A stretch of DNA of 64,000 bases, taken from contig NZ_RPOI01000014.1 of NCBI RefSeq assembly GCF_003818115.1, positions 1 through 64,000 of the forward strand, written 5' to 3'. The translations under genes and the position numbers were made by a program. A model generated the notes under the pieces. That model made no database searches. It saw nothing but the letters and a program-made list of their open reading frames with translations, and was not told the origin of the DNA. Shown in pieces: positions 1 through 8,078 of this stretch. Every line of letters starts with the position of its first letter. Positions within the stretch are counted from its first letter, which is position 1. The stretch is from Citrobacter youngae. Its GTDB lineage: Bacteria; Pseudomonadota; Gammaproteobacteria; Enterobacterales; Enterobacteriaceae.

Positions 1-554
1 TCATCCTCACGCCAGTCGCCGTCATCCGTTGCCACCAGAATATACTGACCCCGGTCACGCGCCGCGTACTCCCACTGCGCTTCCGTCGGCAGGGAAAACG
101 GCAGCCCCGTCTTCTTTTTCAGCCAGCGGCAGTAATTCTCGGCCTCAGTCCATGACACCACCGCCGGACTGTTATTAAAATGGGTCATGTCCGCCAGGAT
201 TTTATTCCGCCATTCTTTATCAAACTGCTGGGCAGGTAATCCCGCCATTTTCAGATAAAAAGCGTAATCCTCATGGGTCACCTTGAAACGACCGATGGAA
301 TAGCTGTTCAGCGTCACTTCATGCACGGGTTTGGTATCTTTTTCCGGTGAACAGCGCGCCCCCTCACCGTGCGTGCGGGAGCAAAAATCCCCCATCCAGA
401 ACGTGCCGCCCGGAATAAACACCAGATCGCCGGTGATGCGTTGCAGGTAGTGTGCTAATTCAGCGTTATCCTGCGCCGCAGGCTCCGGTTTATCGCAACC
501 GCTCAGCAACAGCAACAACGCCAGGCTATATTTATAAATTCGTTTTTTTTCCAT
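1..554 (-). CDS. FGE/SUMF1-like lipoprotein, 3' end outside window
   Basis: This open frame runs off the left edge with 184 codons visible. It starts with a lipoprotein signal (Lys/Arg-rich start, Leu-rich core, lipobox LLSGC near residue 20), so the product should be lipid-anchored and face the periplasm. The FGE-sulfatase-like fold starts near residue 42 (FIPGGTFWMGDF) and continues through PFSLPTEAQWEYAAR. It is clearly divergent from the three tandem copies at 2927-5858. Its ATG shares one base with the stop of the 776-aa gene upstream (TAATG), so the two are probably translationally coupled. By analogy with FGE-like T6SS immunity proteins it is a candidate periplasmic immunity protein for that product. 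The fold is well supported; the immunity role is inference. Confidence 0.8.
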   Translation of the reverse strand, partial: MEKKRIYKYSLALLLLLSGCDKPEPAAQDNAELAHYLQRITGDLVFIPGGTFWMGDFCSRTHGEGARCSPEKDTKPVHEVTLNSYSIGRFKVTHEDYAFYLKMAGLPAQQFDKEWRNKILADMTHFNNSPAVVSWTEAENYCRWLKKKTGLPFSLPTEAQWEYAARDRGQYILVATDDGDWRED

Positions 555-2884
555 TAATCGTTACTCTCCCATTTTTGCTGATACTGAGGATCAACCGGCA
601 CAAAATGGCACAGTGACCTATAAAATGGATTATCATCACAATGTAATTTGTATTGTTTGCTGCAATTTGGCGAAAAAGAATAACCGTAGGTTGGTTTTTC
701 CTTTAAACGCGACACCAGTTCATCGAAATCTCGCAACTCTAGTTTATCGATGATATTATCCAGCTCGTCATCACTATCAATGCCCGTCTGCAGGAATATC
801 CGGATATTCTTTTGCGCCATTTTTACAATCGCGTCCTCATTACCGGGATACACCGTTCCCGTTGCAGTAATACGCGTCAACACCTTTTTCCACTCCCGTT
901 TGGTTTGAATACTGGACAAAATAAACAATACCGCTTTTTTTCGTTCATGGTTGGTATCCGGGATAATACCATCACCCTGGTTATTGATATCAATACGATC
1001 GTAGGCGCCGTCTAAGGTCAGGAGATACAGGGTAGCACCTTTTGCCTCAGGCGAATAAAGATATACATTGCCAGGGTTGCTATTAATTTTAAGCGCAAAT
1101 TTATTGCGCTTTGCCGACTGGTCTCTTGCCGTCATAATTTCTGTAAACGTTGATTTAATAAACCCAGAGAAATCTTTGAGAACATCATCAAAATCAGCCT
1201 TCATCTTATCATAATACTCTTTGTATTTTTTCTCCTTATCCATCAATAAAATATACCACAAGGCATTAAACGCCTCCTCCTCAATAATCACCCAGTGCTT
1301 ATAGTCCATGCCATAGAGTTGATAGATAACCCATACGGCGAATTCCATAAACAGCTCGGGAGTAATCTCACCCTCCACAAGTCCCTTCGCGCCGGGGCCC
1401 AAACACAAACTGCCATGCATATGGAACCTGAATCTTCCTTTAACAAAACGAACCCTAAACTCACCGCTGGCCCCAGCGCCTAACTGAACCTCGCCACCGA
1501 CTTTAAGCGAACCAAAATCCTGGAAATCACCTAAATGCTCTTCTTTCTTTTTATTCTTTTCTTTTTGATTTTGCAGTTGAATTAATTTATCCATTGCCGA
1601 GGCGTCAAGCATTAAGTCTGGTTCAAGACCTAATTTTTTTAACATGGCCGGGATTTCCGCCACCAGTGAAGTAAAGGGTTTCAGCCACTGTAATGTTCCA
1701 CCTAAACTGGCGCCAACTTTAGCACCACCAAAGGCTTCCGCTTTTACTTCCAGTCCTTTTTTTGCTTTGCCTTTATTGCCCTTAACTTTTACGCCTTCTT
1801 TTCGTTCAACAAATGTTGAACTTTTGGTGCGATTCCCCATTAGCAACTGTTTTTGGTTGTATGTCACAAACTGCAGATTGGCTTCTATCTTGGCTGATGC
1901 GCCAACATACCCGGTCAATTTCCCTTCTATTTTTGCCCTCAGGACACCAATATTGGCTTCTTCCTTATCATTAATCATAAATTTAAGCGGCCAGCCGGTC
2001 CGGTCGGGAACAAAAAGTGTGGAGTTTACTTTTCCAGAGAAAACGGTTAATTCAGCTTGAGCCTCACCTTTTATTTTCACTTGTCCGGTATCAGGGTCCC
2101 AGCTATTAAGCGTGGAGGCATTCGCTGTCAAACGCATAAATTGAGCACCCGCAGAAACATCAATATATTCACCCGTGTGCTTATACTTTTTATCGTTCCA
2201 TACCTCGGCCCATTCTGTTAATGTCTTCTCAAATTTGATGTTTGCACCGACAGTCATTGTGCGATCCATCATTTGTTTAATCTTCTCCTTGGCTGTTTTC
2301 AACTTCTCTGATAAAGATTTTATATCGATACCAATAATATTATTATCTTCATCTTTGGTGAAAATATTATCACCACTAAAATCATCCACGGAAATCACTG
2401 TGAATTTTGTTTCAAACTTCTTATAGTCTTCTTCTTTAACATATGAATAAAATCGACCAAAAGCTCGCTTCTTAATATCTTCAATGGGTATTAGCTCAAC
2501 TATAGGTTTATACCCACTTTGTTCATTGAAATCCCCCAACTCCTGCTGTAGATTTTTAGTTGCCGTTTGTAGCTCACCTTCAGCCTTTGATATTTCATTT
2601 TCCAGTTCGGGCAACCTGTCCTTATTGGCAGTATCCTTTAACTGCACACCATATTTTTCAATAGCCTGAGAGTATTTATTTTTTGCAATATGTTGTTTAT
2701 TTACCAGGTCGCTCAGTTTGCTCATAGCAACTTCAAACACGCTGGCATCCGCTTCATCAATAAAAATCAATTGTAATTTGTCAATCCTGAAATAGCATTG
2801 ACAAGATTTGACAATCACAATTTTTACATTTGACTCAACCTTACTCGTTTGATGATCTGCTGCTGGCGTGTTTGAACCGCTCAT
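554..2884 (-). CDS. Large T6SS-associated protein, candidate effector (776 aa)
   Basis: I do not recognise a named family. It is a full-length paralogue of the broken gene at 5861-8063. Both have a Ser/Asn-rich start, a charged probable coiled coil (about residues 55-115), a Gly/Ala/Lys-rich alternating segment (about 320-510) suggesting beta structure, the shared motif IYQLYGxDY, and a C-terminal block starting at SPEAKG. No signal peptide is present, as expected for T6SS cargo. The ATG has a good Shine-Dalgarno (AGGGAAAAGATT). It lies 42 nt after an FGE-like gene and overlaps the next FGE-like gene by one base. Position in the vgrG transcript and coupling to lipoproteins suggest a T6SS effector acting in the periplasm or envelope. 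No catalytic motif was seen, so the activity is unknown. Confidence 0.75.
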   Translation of the reverse strand: MSGSNTPAADHQTSKVESNVKIVIVKSCQCYFRIDKLQLIFIDEADASVFEVAMSKLSDLVNKQHIAKNKYSQAIEKYGVQLKDTANKDRLPELENEISKAEGELQTATKNLQQELGDFNEQSGYKPIVELIPIEDIKKRAFGRFYSYVKEEDYKKFETKFTVISVDDFSGDNIFTKDEDNNIIGIDIKSLSEKLKTAKEKIKQMMDRTMTVGANIKFEKTLTEWAEVWNDKKYKHTGEYIDVSAGAQFMRLTANASTLNSWDPDTGQVKIKGEAQAELTVFSGKVNSTLFVPDRTGWPLKFMINDKEEANIGVLRAKIEGKLTGYVGASAKIEANLQFVTYNQKQLLMGNRTKSSTFVERKEGVKVKGNKGKAKKGLEVKAEAFGGAKVGASLGGTLQWLKPFTSLVAEIPAMLKKLGLEPDLMLDASAMDKLIQLQNQKEKNKKKEEHLGDFQDFGSLKVGGEVQLGAGASGEFRVRFVKGRFRFHMHGSLCLGPGAKGLVEGEITPELFMEFAVWVIYQLYGMDYKHWVIIEEEAFNALWYILLMDKEKKYKEYYDKMKADFDDVLKDFSGFIKSTFTEIMTARDQSAKRNKFALKINSNPGNVYLYSPEAKGATLYLLTLDGAYDRIDINNQGDGIIPDTNHERKKAVLFILSSIQTKREWKKVLTRITATGTVYPGNEDAIVKMAQKNIRIFLQTGIDSDDELDNIIDKLELRDFDELVSRLKEKPTYGYSFSPNCSKQYKLHCDDNPFYRSLCHFVPVDPQYQQKWESND

Positions 2885-2926
2885 AATCTTTTCCCTGATT
2901 ATTCAGATGCATAAATTAATAAATTA

Positions 2927-3895
2927 TCACTTCACCGGACTCGGGTGGTTCACTGCACAGCGCACGGCTTTGTCGCTTGGCCGGTATGATCTGCTTTCAG
3001 GGTCCGCTTTATAGCGCACCATGGTCAGCCCGCGCCCCGGCCCTGAGTAGTCCTGGCTGCGCAGCACCCGCGTGTAGTACCCGTCCGGGTCTTTAAATAC
3101 CGGCTGCTCCGGGCCCTGCGGGTCTTTTACCGGCGAATGGCTGTAGTATTCCGGGTCATACCAGTCCTTCATCCATTCCCAGCCGTTTCCGGCCATGTCG
3201 TAAATCCCCAGCGGATTGGGGGGACGAAAATCACGTGGAAGCGGGGATAGCCACTTGAGGGTTGAGCCTGTCTTTTTGGCATACTCTTCAGTATCCAGCT
3301 CAGTGGCAATGTTGATGCCCTTGCGGTTTTCTATACGTATCGTGCCGTCATCGGTGGGCGCCACCACATATTTACCCCGGCTACGCGCCGCGTATTCCCA
3401 CTGCGCCTCCGTCGGCAGCGAGAACGGCAGGCCCGTTACCCCTCCCAGCCACGCACAGTACCGCTCCGCTTCGTTCCAGTCCACGCGGGCTGGCGTATCC
3501 GGGATCCGTCTCCTGTCATTCCAGTCCCTCCCGCTCAAACGCCCCTTGACCTCCCGGCCCTTCAGGCCATTCCAGGCCAGATAAAACTGGTACTGCTGGT
3601 TGCTGGTTTTAAACTTACTCAGCGAATAGCTGCTTAACTCCACCCTGTGCAAAGGCTTGCTGTCTTTATGCCCGTCGTACTGCAGTTTTTCCACGCCATA
3701 TTCTTCGCCAAAATCCCCCATCAGATATTCACCGCCTTCCACAAATACCTGCTCTGACTTTATCTGCGCCACAAACTCCTGCAGCCGGGCCTGGTCTTCC
3801 GCACTGTGCAGGGGTTTGACTGAGGCGGGGTTTTGATCGCAGCCAGCTGCTGCGACTATCGCAATGGCGCACAGCCACAACCTGTCGTTTTTCAT
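2927..3895 (-). CDS. FGE/SUMF1-like lipoprotein, tandem copy 3
   Basis: This is the last of three tandem paralogues. The start chosen is ATG at 3895 (MKNDRLW), with GAGG upstream; a GTG 15 nt earlier is possible. A signal peptide ends in the lipobox AAAGC, giving a lipoprotein. The FGE-sulfatase-like domain follows: VEGGEYLMGDFGEEYG, LPTEAQWEYAARSRG, YDMAGNGWEWMKDW, and C-terminal AVRCAV. Catalytic FGEs need a pair of cysteines five residues apart near this C-terminal motif. Here only the RC cysteine is present, so enzyme activity is unlikely. It shares an identical block of about 125 residues with the two copies upstream and differs mainly before the PTEAQ motif and near the C-terminus. Candidate T6SS immunity lipoprotein. 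Confidence 0.8.
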   Translation of the reverse strand: MKNDRLWLCAIAIVAAAGCDQNPASVKPLHSAEDQARLQEFVAQIKSEQVFVEGGEYLMGDFGEEYGVEKLQYDGHKDSKPLHRVELSSYSLSKFKTSNQQYQFYLAWNGLKGREVKGRLSGRDWNDRRRIPDTPARVDWNEAERYCAWLGGVTGLPFSLPTEAQWEYAARSRGKYVVAPTDDGTIRIENRKGINIATELDTEEYAKKTGSTLKWLSPLPRDFRPPNPLGIYDMAGNGWEWMKDWYDPEYYSHSPVKDPQGPEQPVFKDPDGYYTRVLRSQDYSGPGRGLTMVRYKADPESRSYRPSDKAVRCAVNHPSPVK

Positions 3896-3906
3896 TATCA
3901 CAGACC

Positions 3907-4878
3907 TCACTTCACCGGACTCGGGTGGTTAACGGCGCAGCGCACGGTTTTGTCGGTTGGCAGATATGGTCTGCTTTCAGGGTCCGCTTTATAGCGCACC
4001 ATGGTCAGTCCGCGCCCCGGCCCTGAGAAGTCCTGGCTGCGCAGCACCCGCGTGTAGTACCCGTCCGGGTCTTTGAATACCGGCTGCTCCGGGCCCTGCG
4101 GGTCTTTTACCGGCGAATGGCTGTAGTATTCCGGGTCATACCAGTCCTTCATCCACTCCCAGCCGTTTCCGGCCATGTCGTAAATCCCCAGCGGATTGGG
4201 GGGACGGAAATCACGTGGAAGCGGGGATAGCCACTTGAGGGTTGAGCCTGTCTTTTTGGCATACTCTTCAGTATCCAGCTCAGTGGCAATGTTGATGCCC
4301 TTGCGGTTTTCTATACGTATCGTGCCGTCATCGGTGGGCGCCACCACATATTTACCCCGGCTACGCGCCGCGTATTCCCACTGCGCCTCCGTCGGCAGCG
4401 AGAACGGCAGGCCCGTCACCTCTCCCAGCCACGCGCAGTACTGCTCCGCTTCGTGCCAGTCCACATGCGCAGGTGCATCCGGGGTTCGTCCTTTTTCTCT
4501 CCATCGTTTTAATAGTCGTTCATCCACTTTTCTCCCGGAGAGGCCATTCCAGGCCAGATAAAACTGGTACTGCTGGTTGCTGGCTTTGAACTTACTCAGC
4601 GAATAGCTGCTTAACTCCACCCTGTGCAAAGGCTTGCTGTCTTTACGCCCGTCGTATTGCAGCCTTTCCACACCATATTCTTCGCCAAAATCCCCCATCA
4701 GATATTCACCGCCTTCCACAAATACCTGCTCTGACTTTATCTGCGCCACAAATTCCTGCAGCCGGGCCTGGTCTTCCGCGCTGTGCATGGGTTTGACTGA
4801 GGCGGGGTTTTGATCGCAGCCAGCCATCGCGCTGACAGCCATCACAATGGCACACGGCCACAACCTGTCGTTTTTCAT
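3907..4878 (-). CDS. FGE/SUMF1-like lipoprotein, tandem copy 2
   Basis: This is the middle copy of the trio, 323 aa from the ATG at 4878, with 11 nt to each neighbouring copy. The signal peptide looks mosaic: its start (MKNDRLW) matches copy 3 and its end (AVSAMAGC) matches copy 1, which suggests recombination between copies. The lipobox is SAMAGC. The domain is the same FGE-like fold, with the central block (about residues 125-250) identical to the other copies and a variable stretch around LLKRWREKGRTPDAP. The second catalytic cysteine of true FGEs is missing. Role as for its neighbours: probably a periplasmic lipoprotein protecting against the co-encoded effector; this is inference. Confidence 0.8.
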   Translation of the reverse strand: MKNDRLWPCAIVMAVSAMAGCDQNPASVKPMHSAEDQARLQEFVAQIKSEQVFVEGGEYLMGDFGEEYGVERLQYDGRKDSKPLHRVELSSYSLSKFKASNQQYQFYLAWNGLSGRKVDERLLKRWREKGRTPDAPAHVDWHEAEQYCAWLGEVTGLPFSLPTEAQWEYAARSRGKYVVAPTDDGTIRIENRKGINIATELDTEEYAKKTGSTLKWLSPLPRDFRPPNPLGIYDMAGNGWEWMKDWYDPEYYSHSPVKDPQGPEQPVFKDPDGYYTRVLRSQDFSGPGRGLTMVRYKADPESRPYLPTDKTVRCAVNHPSPVK

Positions 4879-4889
4879 TATCACAGCCC

Positions 4890-5858
4890 TCATTTCACCG
4901 GACTCGGCTGGTTAACGGCGCAGCGCACGGTTTTGTCGGTTGGTGGATAACCTTTATTTCCCGGATCGGTTTTATAGCGCACCATGGTCAGCCCGAGCCC
5001 CGGCCCTGAATAGTTCTGGCTGCGCAGCACCCGCGTGTAGTACCCGTCCGGGTCTTTAAATACCGGCTGCTCCGGGCCCTGCGGGTCTTTTACCGGAGAA
5101 TGGCTGTAGTATTCCGGGTCATACCAGTCCTTCATCCATTCCCAGCCGTTTCCGGCCATGTCGTAAATCCCCAGCGGATTGGGGGGACGGAAATCACGTG
5201 GAAGCGGGGATAGCCACTTGAGGGTTGAGCCTGTCTTTTTGGCATACTCTTCAGTATCCAGCTCAGTGGCAATGTTGATGCCCTTGCGGTTTTCTATACG
5301 TATCGTGCCGTCATCGGTGGGCGCCACCACATATTTACCCCGGCTACGCGCCGCGTATTCCCACTGCGCCTCCGTCGGCAGCGAGAACGGCAGGCCCGTC
5401 ACCTCTCCCAGCCACGCGCAGTACTGCTCCGCTTCGTGCCAGTCCACATGCGCAGGTGCATCCGGGGTTCGTCCTTTTTCTCTCCATAGTTTTAATAGTC
5501 GTTCGTCCACTTTTCTTCCGGAGAGGCCATTCCAGGCCAGATAAAACTGGTACTGCTGGTTGCTGGCTTTGAACTTACTCAGCGAATAGCTGCTTAACTC
5601 CACCCGGTGCAAAGGCTTGCTGTCTTTATGCCCGTCGTACTGCAGTTTTTCCACGCCATACTCTTCGCCAAAATCCCCCATCAGGTATTCACCGCCTTCC
5701 ACAAATACCTGCTCTGACTTTATCTGCGCCACAAATTCCTGCAGCCGGGCCTGGTCTTCCGCACTGTGCAAGGGTGTGACTGAGGCAGCTTTATGATCGC
5801 AGCCAGCCATCGCGCTGACAGCCAGACTCAGGAGTAATAACGGATATTTTATCTTCAT
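4890..5858 (-). CDS. FGE/SUMF1-like lipoprotein, tandem copy 1
   Basis: This is the first of the trio in transcription order, 322 aa, starting two bases after the stop of the broken effector-like gene, with a strong GAGG ribosome site. That spacing implies translational coupling. The signal peptide (MKIKYPLLLLSLAVS) ends in lipobox SAMAGC. The FGE-sulfatase-like domain covers about residues 50-320. Its C-terminal region (NYSGPGLGL, DPGNKGYPPTDK) differs from copies 2 and 3, while the central block is identical. True FGEs make formylglycine in sulfatases using a cysteine pair; only one of the two is here. TagR of Pseudomonas is another T6SS-linked periplasmic protein with this fold, so a regulatory role is an alternative to immunity. 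Confidence 0.8.
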   Translation of the reverse strand: MKIKYPLLLLSLAVSAMAGCDHKAASVTPLHSAEDQARLQEFVAQIKSEQVFVEGGEYLMGDFGEEYGVEKLQYDGHKDSKPLHRVELSSYSLSKFKASNQQYQFYLAWNGLSGRKVDERLLKLWREKGRTPDAPAHVDWHEAEQYCAWLGEVTGLPFSLPTEAQWEYAARSRGKYVVAPTDDGTIRIENRKGINIATELDTEEYAKKTGSTLKWLSPLPRDFRPPNPLGIYDMAGNGWEWMKDWYDPEYYSHSPVKDPQGPEQPVFKDPDGYYTRVLRSQNYSGPGLGLTMVRYKTDPGNKGYPPTDKTVRCAVNQPSPVK

Positions 5859-5860
5859 GA

Positions 5861-8063
5861 CTATTCCTCAGGATTTGCGCCAGACAGCGGTGAAAATGCT
5901 CCCATACGCGGATAAAAGGGGTTATCCGCCGTCGTTAAGCGATACGCAGTGGTATTGTTCATCGTCAGGGCATATCCCCAGGCAGGCGTCGTTCTTAATC
6001 TTTTATAGATAAGATCCATTTCACTGACTCTATCGAAACCTTCCTGGAGAAAACGCCTTACCGCGTTCATTGAATTTTGCGCCACCATATATTTTAAGGC
6101 AGCGTTACCCTCTGCCATGTCACTCCCACTGGCATTAAATCGGCTAAATATCTGGAACCACTCCCGCTGCGTCTGAATGGATTGCAACACAACAATAATC
6201 GCCTGCTTGCGCTCCTGATAAATATCGATGAGATAATCACCGCGATTATCAAAATCAACATGATCTGCGATGCCGTGGCGGGTAAGTAAGTAGAGTAATA
6301 TTCCTTTGGCCTCAGGGGTACGCATCAGAAGTAAATCGGGGCTCTTAATAATATTTGCTGCTAACTGATTTCTTCTTTCAGACTCATCAAAGACGGATTC
6401 AATACTTTCTACCAGGCTAGTATATTTAACTTGTATTGTATCTAACGTTTCTTGTGAACCCTTTAGCTATTGACTCTTCCATATCCGAAAGCAACAAAAC
6501 ACTAACTTGGGTAAATGCTTCAAAAGCTTTCTGTGCCACTATTTCGAAAAAGGCGTAGTCTAATCCATACAGTTGATAAATGAGCCATTTTGAAAATTCA
6601 TAAAATTTGTCAAAATCCACTTCTGCTTCAAAACTGCCTTTTGCCCCGAGTCCGACACAGAGGCTGGCGGCGATTTTGAAACAAAACTTACCGTTAACAA
6701 AGTCACACTGAAAAGTCCCCCCAATTCCGGCGCCAGCCATTCCTACCAGGCTTTCAGTAAAGGTACAAAAATCGGCGAACTCGTTAGCTTCTTTGGCATC
6801 GTCTCCGGTCTTGCCCTGGCGTACGGTAAGTTCCGGCGGCTGCAACCACTGTACTCCACCTGCGAGCTTTAGTTCTGCGCGCGCGCCGCCAAACGCTTCT
6901 GCGCTCACTTTGGCGCCATCTTCGTTTTCCTCTCTGGCCTTATGGAAGGTTGCACCGCTCACATGCCGTTCGCTAAATCTCGGTAGACGCCCGGCGCTGT
7001 TACCCATAATCATTTGCTTACCGCCATAGGTGGTAATCTGCAACTGCGCTTCTGCCTGGGCAGAGGCTCCCACAAAGCCAATCAGTGAGGTTTTCAGATA
7101 GACTCTGAGCATTCCCATTTTTAATGGTTCAGTTCGATTTTCAGGTTGAAATGTCAGGCTCCAGCCAATACGATCCGGAAGATAAAATGTCGTTTCAACA
7201 ATGCCAGAAGCCAGAGAAAGCGTGGCCTTGAACTCACCTTTGATAGCCAACTCGCCGGTTGCTGGATCCCATTCCGCTGAAGCCGCCAAATTAGACGAGC
7301 AGCGCATAAACTGTGCGCCAGCTGAAAAATCGATAAACTGACCAATTTCTTTATGCGAAACCAGACTGTTATTCCAGCTATCTGCCCAGTCCGTTAACGT
7401 CTCATCTATTAGCTTTTTATCGATTGGATCAAAAAGATTTATGCCTTTATTTTCAAACTCCAGATCTTTAATTTGTTTTTTTAATTTAGAAACTGAAATC
7501 CCTGTTATATTACCATTTTCTCTTTTTAGGATATTATCCGCATCAGATTGTTTAAACTTTACTTTATGTCTGACTCCCGCCCCCAAATTATCAACATATC
7601 CTTTCTTTGCAAAAGAATAGCGTTTCTTTGCGCCAGCGCCACCATTTTTTCGAGAGATGGGGATGAGTTCAACAACATCCTCATAACCTGCCCCCTCAGA
7701 CGAAAATTTTCCCATAATCTTTTGTAAAGCATCTCTTTTCTCACTCAAATCAGCTTCTTTATGAGTGACATTACTCCCTTTGTCAGTAAGAGCGGCACTT
7801 TCCTCTATTTTTGAATTTAAAACGCCAAATTCCTCAACAGCTTTAGAGTATTCCTCGTTAGCCTGATGAAATTCATCAACTGCCGTCATTATTTCACTGG
7901 CATGCTCATCAAGTACTTTTGCCGCATCAGTAGTTAAAAACAATAGCTCCTGCTCTCCGGTACAATAATAGATATCACATGATTCATGTGATATCTGTAC
8001 GGTGTTATTTTCTTTTTTACTTAATTGATTCTCTGCTACGGGTAATATGGATGTATCGCTCAT
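5861..8063 (-). pseudogene. Frameshifted T6SS effector-like gene, paralogue of the 776-aa gene
   Basis: The first frame runs from ATG 8063 to a stop at 6426 (545 aa). The rest continues in the next frame to a stop at 5861. The C-terminal frame is open from just upstream of the AAAGGG run (plus strand CCCTTT, 6459-6464) and matches the 776-aa paralogue, including an NQLAANIIKSPD segment and the TPEAKG block. Removing one G from that run restores a single 733-aa protein. The intact design is the same as the paralogue: coiled-coil start, Gly/Ala-rich middle (AEAFGGARAELKLAGG), IYQLYGLDY motif, C-terminal conserved block. It starts 15 nt after vgrG, the classical place for a VgrG-loaded effector. 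The change may be a real inactivation, phase-variation-like slippage, or a sequencing error; the sequence alone cannot say. Confidence 0.75.
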
Positions 8064-8078
8064 GATACCAACCTGGTT

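Noticed and set aside
2927-5858. Long direct repeats that could suggest a mobile element or CRISPR-like array
   Set aside because: The repeat unit is a full lipoprotein gene of about 980 bp, with no short repeat-spacer pattern and no transposase or terminal inverted repeats.
6426-6470. Programmed ribosomal frameshift in the effector-like gene
   Set aside because: The run AAAGGG is short, the needed shift is +1, and no stimulatory pseudoknot or stop context was evident. A plain one-base indel is simpler, although slippage was not excluded.
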